NCBI GenBank assembly: GCA_947462335.1
Contig: OX381705.1
Coordinates: 43,538,175-43,602,174, forward strand
DNA from: Harmothoe impar
Lineage: Eukaryota; Annelida; Polychaeta; Phyllodocida; Polynoidae
Length of the DNA: 64,000 nt
Reading direction: 5' to 3'
The translations under genes were made by a program, and so were the position numbers. Of this stretch, positions 10,633 to 25,600 are shown in pieces (within the stretch, counting starts at the first letter, position 1; every line of letters begins with the position of its first letter). Under the pieces are notes generated by a model. The model ran no database searches. It was not told the DNA's origin and was given only the letters and a program-made list of their open reading frames with translations.

Positions 10633-13600
10633 CTAGGTTAATGACAGAAATGCTTTAGAATAAATGCAGGTTATTTACCAAAACACACCTTGATGCACTC
10701 AATGTTTGAGAAAATATTACAGTAGTTTTATCACTGTTCAAATTCTGGATTCTTAATTGATCTTGCGAGAGGCCCATATTCATAACTTTTTTAGTGCTAA
10801 ATATTATACATTTCAATGTACTCCCTGCACTCATACAAGGCCGACCACAGCTACTAAACGTGACCGTATGTTACTGGTACCTTCAGCATGCCAAAATCAA
10901 TATCTGTTTACAATTTACAAACATAAGAAGCTTGACATTACTCGAGTGACCATAATTACGTTCTTGAGAAATTATCCACTGGTATTTCCTTCTGAAACTT
11001 CATCTCTAGACTATTCTCCACGTACCTGTTTACAAACCGTCTTCATGGTTACTTCCTCTAAGTTAGCCCCTTCTAGGATTTTCTTTACTGTATCCTTGAT
11101 GTCGTCATCCTGTTTAACGCACAGAACGAGAGAATTAAGAACAATACAAAATAGCGGACCAATTAAGTGGCTGCAAAATATAGCAGCCTTTGACATATGC
11201 AGTTGATACGTTGATTTATTTCATTGAGAAAGCTTTTTAATTTTCTCTAGACATTTCCCTGACATACTAAATGTATCAAATTCACTCCACAATCGCAACC
11301 TAAAGCCAATGATTTTGATCTCGGTAATTTTGACCTAATTTCCAGTATTACTGGACATAGTGGGATACATTGTTGTAGTATATAAATGTGTCATATACAT
11401 GTATGGGTTTGTTGGTAATAGATCATACCAGGTAGATATAGGGTATAATGGATTGCTGTCATGGTGGTTTTTCATCATTTTTGGCAAAGGAGGCTCTCAC
11501 CGATATATGATTACAGAAGTCATAGTTCTGTAGGAATCAACCATCACCCTCCGGAGGATTCATAATATTTACCCCCACTCCCTTTTAACCTGTAGTAACA
11601 CTTTTTCGACGAAAATGGTTGACACCTTTTGACACAAGTATCCCCCCCCCCCCCCCCTGACTTACCCTGTCAAACATTTAATGTCCCCACAGGCGGGTTA
11701 CCAAAAGCGAACTAATTAACGATAGTGGAAATAAATGTCAGCTTATTGCACTTACTGATGGGGCCTTCTTCTTCTTCGGTGCTGCCTTTTTCCCTTTGTC
11801 CTTGGGTTTCTCCTCTTCCTCAGATTCGCTCTCTTCGTTTTTATCTTCATCAGATTCAGACTCCTCTGTTAGAAAGAACAGGTTGAACAATTACTCAATA
11901 CATATACGCCCTCCATTTCACATGTAGCGGCTCCCTGTCCCGTCACATAGACTTTGAGAATGGGAGAAAACCACTAAGAAGCTGGTAGAATCATCAGATT
12001 GTGATAGTTGTTAAATGAATCGCAACCTCTGGAGGGTGTATAATGTGTAAAGATTGAGCGTGTGAGTAGCCTCACAGATGACTCAGGGTAAGCTGGAGCT
12101 GGAGCTTATCATGCACTTAGATATAGTACTCCCTGATAATCATTCATTGGTCAATTCTGGCATTAGAAATAAATTCCTTGTTAAAAAGTACCCTCAAGTC
12201 ATGTGTCATACATGTATGTTATTCCTTTTTCAGGCCAGCAGGTGGCTGTGGGTAAGCAGGTGGGTATGGGAGAGCAGGTGGGTGTGGGTGTGCAGGTGGG
12301 TGTGGGCAACAGTCGCAGGCTGCGGGCTTGTACCGCCTTTTTGTCCTTTTCAAAAAGCGAGTCGATCGGACAATAAACGGCGGAGATACGCGTGGTACAA
12401 TTTCATCTGCACACATTGAGATCTCCCGCAGTACCGGTACGAGAAGTACCAGTAGCGCCACTCTTTGACGTGTGGCATGCGCTAGCCTTGCTTCCACCTC
12501 TCCTGTAGCCTCGAAACCAAAAGAGTGGTGTCCAAGGTAAAACTGAAAAGCTAATTTTAAAATAAATAGCGGTTTAAAACTACATCTATAGTATAGAGTA
12601 ACACTAATGTTAACTAAAGGAGTGGGCTATGTTAATAAAGAGCTAAAACATGTAGGCCTATGCATTAACAAGATTATTCTATATTTCTTTTCAATTTCAA
12701 TTTTCTTATCATTTTCAATAGAGTCCCATAGGTAGGCCTACCAATTGAATCCCAAAGGTACCAGGGTGCTGTTTCTCCACGAATTTGCAGGGGTAACACT
12801 AACGCTGGCCCTTGAGCCAATGGCCCGTAATTTTGGGTTTGGGCCCGTCGTTTTATTCAGAATTACCTTCCCATTGGCCCAGGTGGCCCACAGGAAATTT
12901 TGCAAGATGTTTGAGGGGAATATACCTAATAAGTATAGGCAGGTAATATGTCGTTTGAAAGAGGAAAATGAGAGCAAATGAGCCAAGTTGAATTCATCTT
13001 AACCTAGATAAATCAGGAAAATATATGATTTTCTCTTTGAAAAAAGTTAAATTTGTTCCCGGGCCCACACCTGAAATTACGGGCCCATAGCTTTCTGGAG
13101 CTAAGGGCCTGGGTGGCCCACAACTGGAAAAGTTAGTGTCTACCCCTGAATTTGCGGATAAATATATCTTATTATAGTGTGAAAGACATTTGCAAAAAGT
13201 AACTACTTATATATTTTTGCCCCCAGTAAACTTTTTTTTTTAATAGAATTAAAATTAAAAACACCCTCATCATTTTTTCCTTGCCAGGCGATGAGAAACG
13301 ACTTTTTCTTTGAGTGGCCTTATGTACGGTAGCATGAAACTACAGATGATGTGCATAGCCATATCTTCAATATGTAGGCCTATCATCTGTAACTAAGGCT
13401 AGTTCCTTGCTTTTTCTTTTTTCAACCATTGACATTGCTGGGTGATGTTCATTTATACCCCTCCCCCCCCCCCCCAATAGGACATGTTTCGTTCGCCCTT
13501 ATTAGTAGATAGGCCTAATTACATGTTTTACAGTAGCTAAACCTAGGCTATGGCTTATTGGCTATATGCAATGTGCACCTACTCAGCTACTGGGTACGTA

Positions 13601-16600
13601 GGCCTAGCTAGCCTATAGGCCTATCTATGGCAACCCCTCTTGAAGGCTCTTAACTTTGTATTGGGGGGAGACAGGGTTATTCAGGGTTCCTGGTCAGCCT
13701 TTCCATAGGATGACAATTCGTCACCAGAGACGAGAACCCGGTCATCGCTTGATACGCTGACAATGCCGTCTCTCGTCTATGGCGCGCGGTGCACTGATTG
13801 GACGGGCCAGAATCACGCCGCAGACGTCGTCATTTGGGCGGCAGGCGGCAAGGAAACCCTGGCCCCCGTGGTTCCGCCGCCCCTAAATGCAATGATAAAA
13901 TTGACCTGGCGCCTTTTAGACAAAATCTAACTCATCGTTCGCAAATATTGCTGTAACTGACTGATATTGACCAATACAGGTTGTTATTGATTGATTCCAC
14001 CTCAAAATACCGCCCCAGGCAGCTAAATTGAGATATTTTGACCGTTCCAGTCGATTGACTTGCACTGACAACACTGCCAATTTGGGTGACCAATGAGACC
14101 TATGTCATAGGAAGGATTGAAATATGCACCGTGTCCTTAGGGACCATTGGTCACCCAAATTGGCAGCGTTGTCTATATATTTGCCTGCGCCGATCGCAAA
14201 ACACCGCAGAACATGAAAACTACTTAAAAAAATGCCAACTTCACATCAAAATATTGTTTTGATGCTTAGTAATTTCAGCAAACTAAGAACAGGAGTTATC
14301 ACCATTTTTAGTAGGGAATACAACATATAAGAGTGGGCTTGACCTAGTTTCACAGCGTTACAGAGAACATAGCCCACTCCAAAAATTAGGTAGATGTTTT
14401 TTTCTAATTTCCAGAGGGTATTTTTGATAAAGTAGAGGGCAATTTTAAATGAAGAGAGAGAAATACCAGCCAGATTTGGCTAAAACATCATTCCTCTCTT
14501 TCTGTTAACATGGGGTTCAATCTAGAGTTCATTTAGAGGGTAGCAATTTAACAGTAGTTAAAGAGTTTAGACAAAAGAGAGAAATTTGTACCCAAATATT
14601 GCAGCTCTTTTTCACAGGGAAGAAAAGAGATTTTTCTTTTCTTTTCGAAGGAAACTTTTGTGCCCCGATCTTGCCCATCCATCCCTTTGGTGATCTGATG
14701 TCTATCTATAACACAGGCTCAATTTTTATCCTGAGTCAACTACTTACTAACCAAACAGCATGCGTCAGAGTGGAGCGAGGACCAGTACTCAGGCCCTTTT
14801 TATTCCACCCGTGGCTGGCCCAGTTGGTAGTTATTACAAGAGACTTTTATTTGTTTTTTTAAGGTAGTTTAACGTCCCATCTACTAATGCAGAGGACTTA
14901 CTCAGGCCGACTGGGCCTTATTATGAAATGACCGACAAACCTTTTTTCTTCTTGGGTGCAGCCTTTTTGGGTGCAGGTTTTTTGGGTTCTATCTTCGCCT
15001 TTTTCTTCTTTGGCTTCTCCTGATAAAAAAAAAAGTGAGATCCGTCTTTAGAAGTTTGAAATGTCACCATTTTGGCACGGGTTCTTAAAGAGTACCGCAA
15101 AGTCTCGCGTACTCACATAAGCCACACCCCTTACTTGAGAGAATTGTATAAGCCGAAATCTGGTGTTTGATTATTACTACTTTAGTACTTTAATATACTT
15201 CCAAAATTTCTCGTAAAAGCCGCACGTTTGGTATCAAATTAAAGCTAGTTCTGATTGGTGCGGCAGCTTTAACGCAAGACTTGACAGTAGCTTGAATATA
15301 TCCTTTCGGGAAGTGGTGCTGTAATTTGAGATCCGTGAGCACATTTTACCGCTCCATATTTTTACATATTATCTAAATGGTATTTTGGCAGTACACATCT
15401 CACTTTCACCATTTTACAGACCAAATTTAAATATTTTTTTGGCTCACCTCCTCCTCAGATTCTGAGGCTGAGTCTTCTTTTTCGGACTCATCTGCATCCT
15501 CCTCCTCCTCCTCAACGGACTCTTCTTCCTCGGCATCCTCCTCCTCTCCACTGCCGTCTTCCTTCTTTGCCTTCTTCTTTGTTTCTTTTTTGGCCTTCTT
15601 TTCCTTGTCTCCCTTTGATTTCCGCTTACCTTTCTTGTCACCGTCCGCCTTAGACTTCCCTGACAACATGAATATGCAGACATACAATACTTACTACGCA
15701 ATTGGTTTCCTCATCTGGTCTTTCTCTAATGTGAAATTGTAAGGATTCATCATTTGAGCATTAATTCGATTAAAGGAAACATTCACGGGTCCATGTGCGT
15801 CTCTAATGTGATTACGAGACAAAAATATAATTCAGGTGAACATACCTTGACAGAAAGCCACACATATTTGTGATCTTGATTTACTACTAAAACTGGTGTA
15901 TAAACTGCCCCCCCCCCCTTGTGTCTACTCTATGCTCCTGAGCGCTACAGCGGTCACATATTTCCTGTACTAGTGTGGCAAGGAAATTTTGAAACAACTT
16001 TAAGCTTCTGCATCATAGTTCACTACACTTGTTGAAATTTGATGACCGATCATTATGTTTAAACTACTTTATTACATTAGCAACATCGAGTGATGGGCTG
16101 ATTGTGACAAATTTGGATATGATTTCATGAAGATGATTCAAGATCACATAATTTTTGATTGTTGTATTTTTAAATCATTCATAAATAAATACACATTGCA
16201 AAAAACAAAAAGAAATAATATAAAGTGAGCACAACCCACTCTTTCACAGTGTTTTGTCTTTTTTTTTAATCTCATCTGTACTTACGTTTTCGCTTCTGTG
16301 GGACTGACTTTCCAGTGTCTTGTGGTTTTAGCAGGAATTCCATAATCCGAGTGACAAGCGCCTCTTTAGAACCACCACGCTCCAACGTTAGTGTCTCACA
16401 TATCGGTTTGAGCATCTGGTTCGTCATTCTGGAAGGAATCATAAACTTATGTATCATATTGATGGGACAAAAACATTTATTAGGCCACTTGAAGTCAGCT
16501 TTTCGGATACCGCATGCAACATTTTAAAATGGGCTGCATTGTTCTTTTTTGGTCATCTTTTGTGAAAAAAAAAGTCCATAAAAGGGCGCATCTAAAATAA

Positions 16601-19600
16601 ATGTCAGAATACAATATGCAAAATGTTAATACTGTAACGGGATCTGGGCTAAGATATACTCAGAAAGAAGAACACAACACAGGCAAGTATGACAAGAGTA
16701 ATATTCACTATTGACTGTAAATCAGGTACAAGTATCAGGAATGATCAAAATGTAGCAATGACATAAGCGTTCCCGTGTTTCGGTGTGGAGCTACGAGCTG
16801 GACCAAGGCACGTCCTTCGTTGAGAATCACTTGATCAAAACTTGCCCTTCGCGCCCTTATAAAGGAGTCACAAGCGTCGTGCCCCCTAAAGGGGACGAGA
16901 CGTACCTCAGCTGCACACCGGCTTCGCACCGCTACAATACATTGTACATGTATCTATTAATTGGTGTAGAAATGTAATTTAGAAGGCATTTTAGACCTTA
17001 TCTTCACGTGTAGACCATCCAATGTTGAATAATTCTAGAAAAAAAGAAGGCCCTCCTGCACCTCCAGAAAAAGGTGAAACAAAATAAAATAAAATGCACC
17101 CTGCCGCATCCTATTTTTCCTAAAGAAAGTGTATGTAACGCTGATAATAAGTAAAGTGGCCTTAGATAGTTATTCCTTTCTAGTAGAAGAAGTTATCATG
17201 TTTACGTGTCTCCTGCTCAGTAGAAATGAATGAGGGCCAGAGATTTGTTCTACACTAGGTGGAGCTTCAAGTAGTCCAGGTAAACGAGATCCCACTTTTC
17301 ATACAGGTTTTCTACAGGTGAGAAAACATGTATGGAAACTAGGATCGCGTTTACCTGGACTACTTGAAGCTCCATCTAGTGTAGAACAAATCTCAGGTCC
17401 TCATTAGTTCCCTCGTCCGCCACCAGTTAGCACCACCAGCATTGAGTATAGACTGGCGACTTGCCTTGGCCACACCCGGTATACTCCCACCCATAGCGCA
17501 CTAGGGACCGACTACTAGTATACTGTCTAAGCCCAGTTAGTGGACGTGGTTTATGTGCAGGGTTCTCCCCACACAGCAACGACGCCGGCGGGCCGCCGGC
17601 GTACTTTTCATTGCCGCCGGTGTCAAATTACCACAGAATCGCCGCCGGTGTCATTTTAGCTTTCTATAGGTTTTTGAATTTTGAAAATCCATCAATTAGA
17701 TCAGAAGTTATTGCAATTTTCGTATTTTTTTATCCAAAAGAAAAGACTTGTATGCATCGATTCAGATGCGGTACCATAAATTACTTGTATAAGCCTCATG
17801 CCCATCTCTATAGGAGAATCCTAAAAGCCTCACCTTGGGTCTGACTCGTATAAGCCGCTACTTCGACACGAGAATTTACGGTGTGATTTTTGAGTCTGTG
17901 GAGAACCCTGTATGTGATTGCTTGTAGGTTGTATAACAGTGTATCCATTCTGATTACCGGTAACGTGACCTGAAGCTGTTTGAGAAATGTCAGAATGGCC
18001 GGCAGAATGGCCATCGTAACAGGTTAGGCCCCCCAAAAAAAAGAAGTTGTGTTCAGGTAACATGGCCCAAAAAAATAGGGAAGGTAGGTCGATTTTTTTT
18101 TTTTTTTTTTAACCAATTTTTTTTAAAGGATTTTGAGACAAAATTCCTCCCATTTTCGTAAAATTTTCAGTAAAAAAAAAAATTTTGGGTGGAAAAATTA
18201 CAAAAATGCCTTCCAAAAAAAAAGAAGAAAAAAAAAAGATTTGGGTAGGGCCAAAAAAATAGGGTCGCTAGGGATACCTGAACACAACTTTTCTTTTTCT
18301 TTTTTGGCCTTAAAGGGGATTCCTTACTTGCTTAGTATTTGTTGCTTCTTTTTATACTCGGTTGAATCTGCGTCGAATGAAAATCCATTGAACTTTCTGA
18401 TGTTTTTTTTAACTGTAGACGCCTGAAATAACAACATATTTGGACATTGTTCTGGCTATGTTCACTGTTCAAAGAAAAAAGTCTGTATCATGGATTCATC
18501 ACTAGGAGCAGTTTTTTACATATAATCTAATACTGAATATACATCCAATACTGTTTAAGTCAACCTTATTCGTTCATTTACAGATTACAACTTTTGCAAT
18601 ACTTAAACCGATAAAAGATTGAAAACGACGATATGTAATATTTAGACTAGTCGGACAAAGTGAATTGGACAGTTTATCAGTCTAGATAGCATTCGCAACG
18701 CCATAGATACTTACCTGACCAACTTTTCCAAAGAGAATTCTGTGAATAGGCTTGAGGTCATCGGCCAGATTTCTGTTCAGATGGTGCTCAACTGTTAAGA
18801 ATGCAAGGGTTTTACAATTAACGACTTATTAATTCTTCAATGATTTATAAAACATACCTCAATAATTGTACCAATGAGGTAAAATTATTGAGGTATGTTT
18901 TATTCGTATTCAGCTTTATTTTGAATACACCTAAATTGATTTAAGTAGATCAAATTAAATGATGGAAACTCATATTATATCTAACTTTAGATTCTTTGTG
19001 AAAATGTTTCAATGCTTCTATGATTTTTTTAAAATTCTATATTTCTAAACGTTGCATTCACGGCCCTATTTTTGTTTTCATTTCCCGTTTTCAAATTATC
19101 TAAGCTACCCAGGAAAAAAGATTGAGCGGAATTCGAAGGACACTGATTAAACGGTATCAACTAAGCTGACCAAGGATCAAACACCCAACTTTTCGGAAAG
19201 GCCTAGCAAAATAAATTGTTTGTCTCTGGTAAACCGATACTACCGAAATAAGGCCGACCCTAATTTTTTTTTGACAACCTCAGAAAAAATATAAAGTGAT
19301 TTCTTTTTTTTTCATGCAAATGTTAACAATTTTATGGTATTTTGCCCTAAAGATGTACAGTGTTCCCTGGGAGTTCTACACATATTTCACAAGAGTAATA
19401 TGACTTCATGATAAGCATTTCTATCTCTCAATTTAACAATTATTTCGGATCCAAAGTAAGTCTAGACATATAGATTCTAAGCTTATTTGGGGGGAAAAAT
19501 ACATTAAAAAACGCCCGACATATTCTATCAAACAAGTTACCTGAAACACAAATCTATTTTGCTAAGCCTGAGAGTTAGCAACAAAAAGTTTCTACAAAAA

Positions 19601-22600
19601 CCCAAGATAGCCACAACTCACTTGCAGCGATGTCTCCTAGCCTGGTACCACTTCCTTCTGGAATGTCAACATTAGTTTCCTTAGGCGTGGACACTGCTAT
19701 CTCCAAGCGCTCCACTTTACGTTTTGTACGCTTCCCGGACTGAATAATTACTGGTTGTTCTAGTAGTCCAAGTTTAGGTTCTTCATCTTCTTCATCCTCT
19801 TCTTCTTCAGACTTCTCAACGACCTTTGCCTTTTTAGGAGTCCTTTTTGGTGTTTCTTTCTTGGGTGTTTCCTTCTTAGGTGTTTCCTTTTCCTCCTCCT
19901 CTTCCTCTTCTTCATCATCGTCCTCTCCCTCTTTATTGTTTTCCTCTTTCTCTTCTTTTTTGTCTACTGACTTCTTTTGCACCTCCTCTTCATCGCCAGA
20001 TGAAGCCTTCTCAGATTCATTGTCCTCAGGAGCATCATCACTGACTTTATCATCTTTTGTAGTGTCTGACGTGGTCGGACCATCACCTCCAGCATCGATG
20101 TTCCCTGCAGACCCCGATTCGGTAGTATCCATTGGCTCCTCTTTTTGGGACTTTGCATCACCCTTTTCTTCCATCTGCAACGGAAAGATTCCAAATATTA
20201 TATGTTCTTTTTTTTCGATAAAAGTAACTAGTATTATAAATCGAGCAGCTAGTGTTTCAATTTAAGGCCACTCAAAAGAAGAGATGGAACGTGTGATTTA
20301 CATCACAAATGACTCAGGGTCAGTGATTGAATCGAGTGATTGGTTAATATAAGTGAAGATACGGGTTGCAGTGTTGCCACCGGTCCTCGTTCTGGCGTTC
20401 ATGCAATTTGCCAAAAAAAAAACTACACATTTGGCCCATTTTCTTGAAAATAAAATATTTGAAGTATAAAATGCTTTAATTTAGGGCAAATTTCTCCACT
20501 TATCCTGAAGATAAAGTATAAACAAAGTATTTCATAAAAATTAACTATATATAGAGTACAAATTTGGAAAATTGCCGAAATAAAGCATTTACTTTTTTTT
20601 AAGTATCAAGTGGCAACACTGGGATTGAAGGTTAAAAGCATTTCACCAACAATGAATTATTTGTCAATTCTAGGAGCTCCTGGGAAAACCTGGGAGCTCC
20701 TGTGAGTCATCTTCCCGCCTTCACTTTCTGATTCCACTGTGCGCAAGACATTGAGATAATTCAGCTTAAAGCTGCAAAAAGGTCTTAGCAAAAAACGCCT
20801 CACATGACCAAACAAAATAGTGCCTCTACATGGGTATTCAGATTTCTGAGCGTGTCACTGCGTCTCTTTTAAGGGGAGACAGCGTGTCACTTTTACTTAT
20901 AAATGACTAGGTATATAATAGCACATCAATCATCATGATACAAATTTTGAGATGTTTTTTGGTCATGTTTTCAATCTAATATTTGGACATATTGCAACCT
21001 GGGTATCGCCACTAGTATTGGTACTCACCAATGGCCTAAAAATATGATGAGAACGTTTCTCATTCTTTCTCTTTTTTTTAGTAGATAGCAAAATATACTT
21101 TTCGCAAACAATTTCTCATTTTAGAGGTCAAGAGTTAATTGTAGAAATATTGGGTAAAAGTTATTCCTACCCGGCTCAGGCTACCGGTAGACCAACTGCA
21201 CTTCCTTACTGACATTGCCAGTTTAAGCTTTAATTTGATACCGTACCGAGTATGCTAACGGATGAATTATTCATTAATTACAGGGTGGGGAAGGGGAAAT
21301 TTCACGCAGAGACATGAACAATTTTTACGCCCCACCCCTTGATAGCATGTGGACTATTTCATGCCCATCCTATCGACCTATGTTGTTGTTGTTGCAAACG
21401 TTTTTATTTTTATCCTTGGTACATAAATCAGGGGTTAGCTGATCTACCTCTATTAGGCAAAAAAAAAAAAAAATAGGTGTGTTTCCGGTAACATCATTTT
21501 TTAATAGCGCGGTGCCCCCGTTCTAAAGTTAGGTACTGGCGGCAGGGGTAGGGGGAGGTGGGGGGTAACTTCGGACATCCATACATAAGGGAATGTATGG
21601 AGAAGCTCACTTAGTATCATTGTTTCTGCTACAGTTTATTGATTATTATGATGAAACTTAACAAATGGGATCTCTATATCAAAAAGTATATGTTAAAAAA
21701 GATTGGGTAAAAATGACATTTTATTTCCATGGTTATGATAGTTGCATGGACATAACTCAGCTTCTAATGGGAATATTTGACAAATTCTTTCACTGTTGGA
21801 AAGCTGAGGTCAAGGAGATATTGATACCCATTGTCTATCAATACAATATTGGGTTTAAAAATTTTATTTTTTTTAAATATCAATACATCAATACCATTGT
21901 CCAGTCCATAATATATACAGGCAGTAATCTCATTATCCCTTTGAAGTTGACCCTCCTCTGCCATAAAATCCTCATTACCATCCCTCTATTTCCCCCACCA
22001 CCCCCTCACAGCAGGAGGCCTGAGCTGCTCATTTAGGGATGAGGTGACAGATACCACCTACTGTGCCTTACCGACATACCTACCCTAAAATGACACAGAA
22101 ATTCAGGAAAATGTTTCTAAATGAAATAAATCTTAGAAAAAGCTAAATGAAAGTCAAAAATAGTAAACCTACATCCTCACGTAGCCATTGATGTGCCTCT
22201 ACATGGGTAAAAATCGACACGCGCAACACGGCCCCTTTAAAAATCGACACGTGCAACACGGCCCCTTTAAAAATCGACGGACACAGACATCTTTATAATG
22301 CCCTAGTATCTTCTGTATACATAAAAATCGACACATTGAAATGGCTCTTTTGCTAAAGATCGACACGGCGACATGGTCCCAATTTTAGGGACCCATGTGG
22401 AGGCACATTGATCCCCCCAATAATCATGCAAACTTAGGAGTAAATTGGTATACAAGAACATGTTTTAATCACATCTTTTGTTACATTGCTCTATAGAGGG
22501 TTTCAGACCTGGGTTGTCCGAGTTTTGTTAAATACATAGTTCAGGGCTGATGGTGACGTCACTGGGGCGGTCCCTTATTTGATGGGGCCTGGGCTAGGCT

Positions 22601-25600
22601 GGGAAATGCAAGCTAAACTAGGGCAGGTAGAATGTGAACAGTGTTCCAAAAGTCTAGTTGCAGTTAATATGAGGGTTTGGGATGTATAATAGAGTATAGT
22701 ACAGTAAGGAAGTGCTCATTTTTAAACAACAGCGGGGGGGGGGTGTGAATTTGGACTCCTTGACTGGGGAGATGGGGTGTAAAAATTTGGGGTGGGTGTA
22801 AAAAAACGTCAATCTGTTTTGAGTGAAAAAGCCCCCACGTTACTATGCTACACGCGAACACGCACAATGTTTTAACAACAGGGCTGCCGCGGGGGTTTCA
22901 CGTGGAGCGCACAAAACTTTTTACACTGCTCCCCTGGTCAAAGGGTCAAAAAAATTTACCCCTCCCCCTTCAGCGCCCTTTGAAGCATAGTAACGCGCTG
23001 GCTTTTTAAAAAAATTATTTGACCCCCCCCCCCCCCAAAGAGGGGTCCAATTTTTTTTTACACCCCCCCCCCCCCCCAAAGAGGGTTCCAAATTTTTTTG
23101 CCCCCCGCCCTTGATATAAAATGATAACTCCCTTACACCTTTCAATTTAGGGATATTTCTAACATATTTCTTCATTTGAAAAAGAGGGATTTTTCATGCT
23201 TCTTTTTCTTTTTGCCCCTGCCCCCTGAGAAATTTTGGGATCCAGTTCCCCCTGCAGAGCTCCCCCCGCCCCCAATTGTTTTCCTGTCAAAGCCTGTAAT
23301 CCAACATCGGATTGAGGTAACCTAAGTAAACTACAGTACTAAAGCAACAACTTTCAGCCCCCCTCTGTAGCTTACACAATTTGCCAAAGTAAGGGGTGTG
23401 GCTTATGGGTGCGAATTACGGTGCTGTAAATTTAAGTGTATATATATATATATATATATGCGAGGGGAGATCGGGTAAGGGACAGGGAAGGCACTGGAAA
23501 TGTCAGGGAAAATAATTATATCATTTTCATCTCTTCTGAATGTATATACGTGTATCTTATGACAAGTGACATACGGTATAACTTCTACCCAGACTTTGAG
23601 AATACTATGAGGTAAACCTAAACTCTTCGTGCCTCTGAAAAAAGAGATATTAGGGGGGAAAAAATTAAATTAACTTCTTTTTTTTTATTTAAAAAAAGAA
23701 AATACCAAAAATATCAAATTAGTTTTTTGGGTCGGCCCTGTTTTGCTAGGTAGGGTCGGGTGACCGGAAACACAACTTTTTTTGGGGGGCCTTAACCAAG
23801 TTGGCAGCCGGACCAATATGAAGTAAAATTACACATGAATATCGTAAGACGTGAGCCTTTGAATATTAAACATTAAACTGAGTGGTTCGCCTACCTGACC
23901 CTTTACCTATGTCTCTTTTGTCAATCTCTGTCTGTGTTTCAACCTAACTAACATACATTCGTCTTAATACGCCACAAACGGTGGCAATAGAAAGTTTAGA
24001 AACCAATGAAAAAAGTAATTAATACACAAATAGTCCGATTACACAGTTGTGTGGCCCTATGTCAGAGGTAGATCAGTATAGATTCCTGTGTCATGATATG
24101 ATATGGTATGGCATAACATCAACATCAATAAATGTACAGATGTCAGATGAGGTTTCATGAGATTGACTTGAATAGGCAAGACGGAGGGCAGCAGAGTTCA
24201 AGAATGACCCGGTGTAGTCAATATGGCACTTTCACAGTTTGTGGTATGGGTCTACTTATATATTTTGTTCTTTGCCTGTGTACTTGGCAACTTGCACTCA
24301 GCGTTGGCTTACGTACGGTTGCCTTTCACTTTCAGGGATACCAATATCATTTATAAGGCCCCAACCTGGGTACAAATGCCATTTATTGTCTGGCCTCCAG
24401 TTGCCATGGACTATTTTGTCCACCTCCTTGCCAAAGGCAGCGAAAACTTTTCGCCCCCCCCCCCCCCCTTTGAACTATAGTAACGCGGAGGTTTTTTTTG
24501 CTAAGGCTAGGATGTATAATAGAGTATAGTACAGTAAGGAAGTGCTCATTTTTAAACAACAGCGGGGGGGGGGGGGATGTCTACCCCCCCCCCCCCTTAG
24601 GAGAAGTCGAAATGTGTCATGCCCTCCCCCACCCCACCCCCTGTCACTAACATTACTAGGCTAGTAACAATGTTTGTCAATTTTTAACATTTTTTATCAA
24701 AAAATGTGAAACAAAGAAATTCACCAAATAATGATTTTCATCATGACGCGCGCTGCGATGAGAAACCGGTACCGTAATTTTTTTTATGGCCTAAACAACT
24801 AGTTCTTCAGGGGCAGTCACACCGGACGCAGAAGCACCGCCATCTTTAGGTGGGGCATTTTGACACTGACAGCACTATGACTCAATATTAAAGTAAAGGT
24901 TTAGTGCAGCATTTTCACTTTGATATGTTGGCCCAGTGCAGAGGTGCCACTTTGTGGTGAAGGCAAGCTCTGAGGTACGGTATCACTTTTTGTTTGTTGG
25001 GCTAAGTGTGAGGACACATGCAACATGCCCCTCCTTTAAATGGCGGCCATTGGCATTGTAGCCGGATGCGTTTTTTACAGAAACGCATTTTCGGCCACAC
25101 GAATAGGCATAGCAGTATCATAGCCCTATGCCTAGTAGGCTATGGCTATGCATAGCCTAGGATACACGGTTAGTGCCACTGCTGGCACTGCTGCAGTCGG
25201 GTCGATGTTTGTAAACACTCCCCGAAACAGTGACTCAGACTCAGTTCTAATACCATTCGACCTCCGTAACCAAATAGTTTGACCACATGATATTCGTCGC
25301 CCTCAACGATTTTGCACTGACAAGAAAGTGTGCAACACCATGCTTGCAACTGCACTGCAGCCGGCAACAATGACAGCATTTTTGAAATGGGAACCGGGTG
25401 AGATGTAGAGATGGGCATCCAAATATTTGGTTTGGGGCAAGCTAACCGAAAATCATACCACATGAAAGCTGGAATCTATGCCAACAGAATGTACTTTAAA
25501 TAAATGAAATACAGTAAGTAGAAGCAAAGCTATGAATTTTTGAAATAGAAAAGTTAGGACTGATTTTCTGTCACTATTTTCTGGCCCTTATCAGCAGAGT

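Noticed and set aside
16740..16935. GC-richer block that might be a structured RNA or tRNA-derived SINE
   Set aside because: No A/B box pair, cloverleaf or snRNA signature could be recognised; the 64-codon frames there have no coding signature.
18413..18414. Nearer splice acceptor (CTACAG) for DEK exon 4
   Set aside because: Using it puts the conserved KNIRKFNGF segment out of phase with exon 3; the TTTCAG 10 nt upstream keeps every phase.
19861..20265. 134-codon Ser-rich open frame on the + strand
   Set aside because: It is the complement of the Glu/Lys/Asp-rich DEK exon 2; poly-Ser is what TCC/TCT codons opposite GAG/GAA give.
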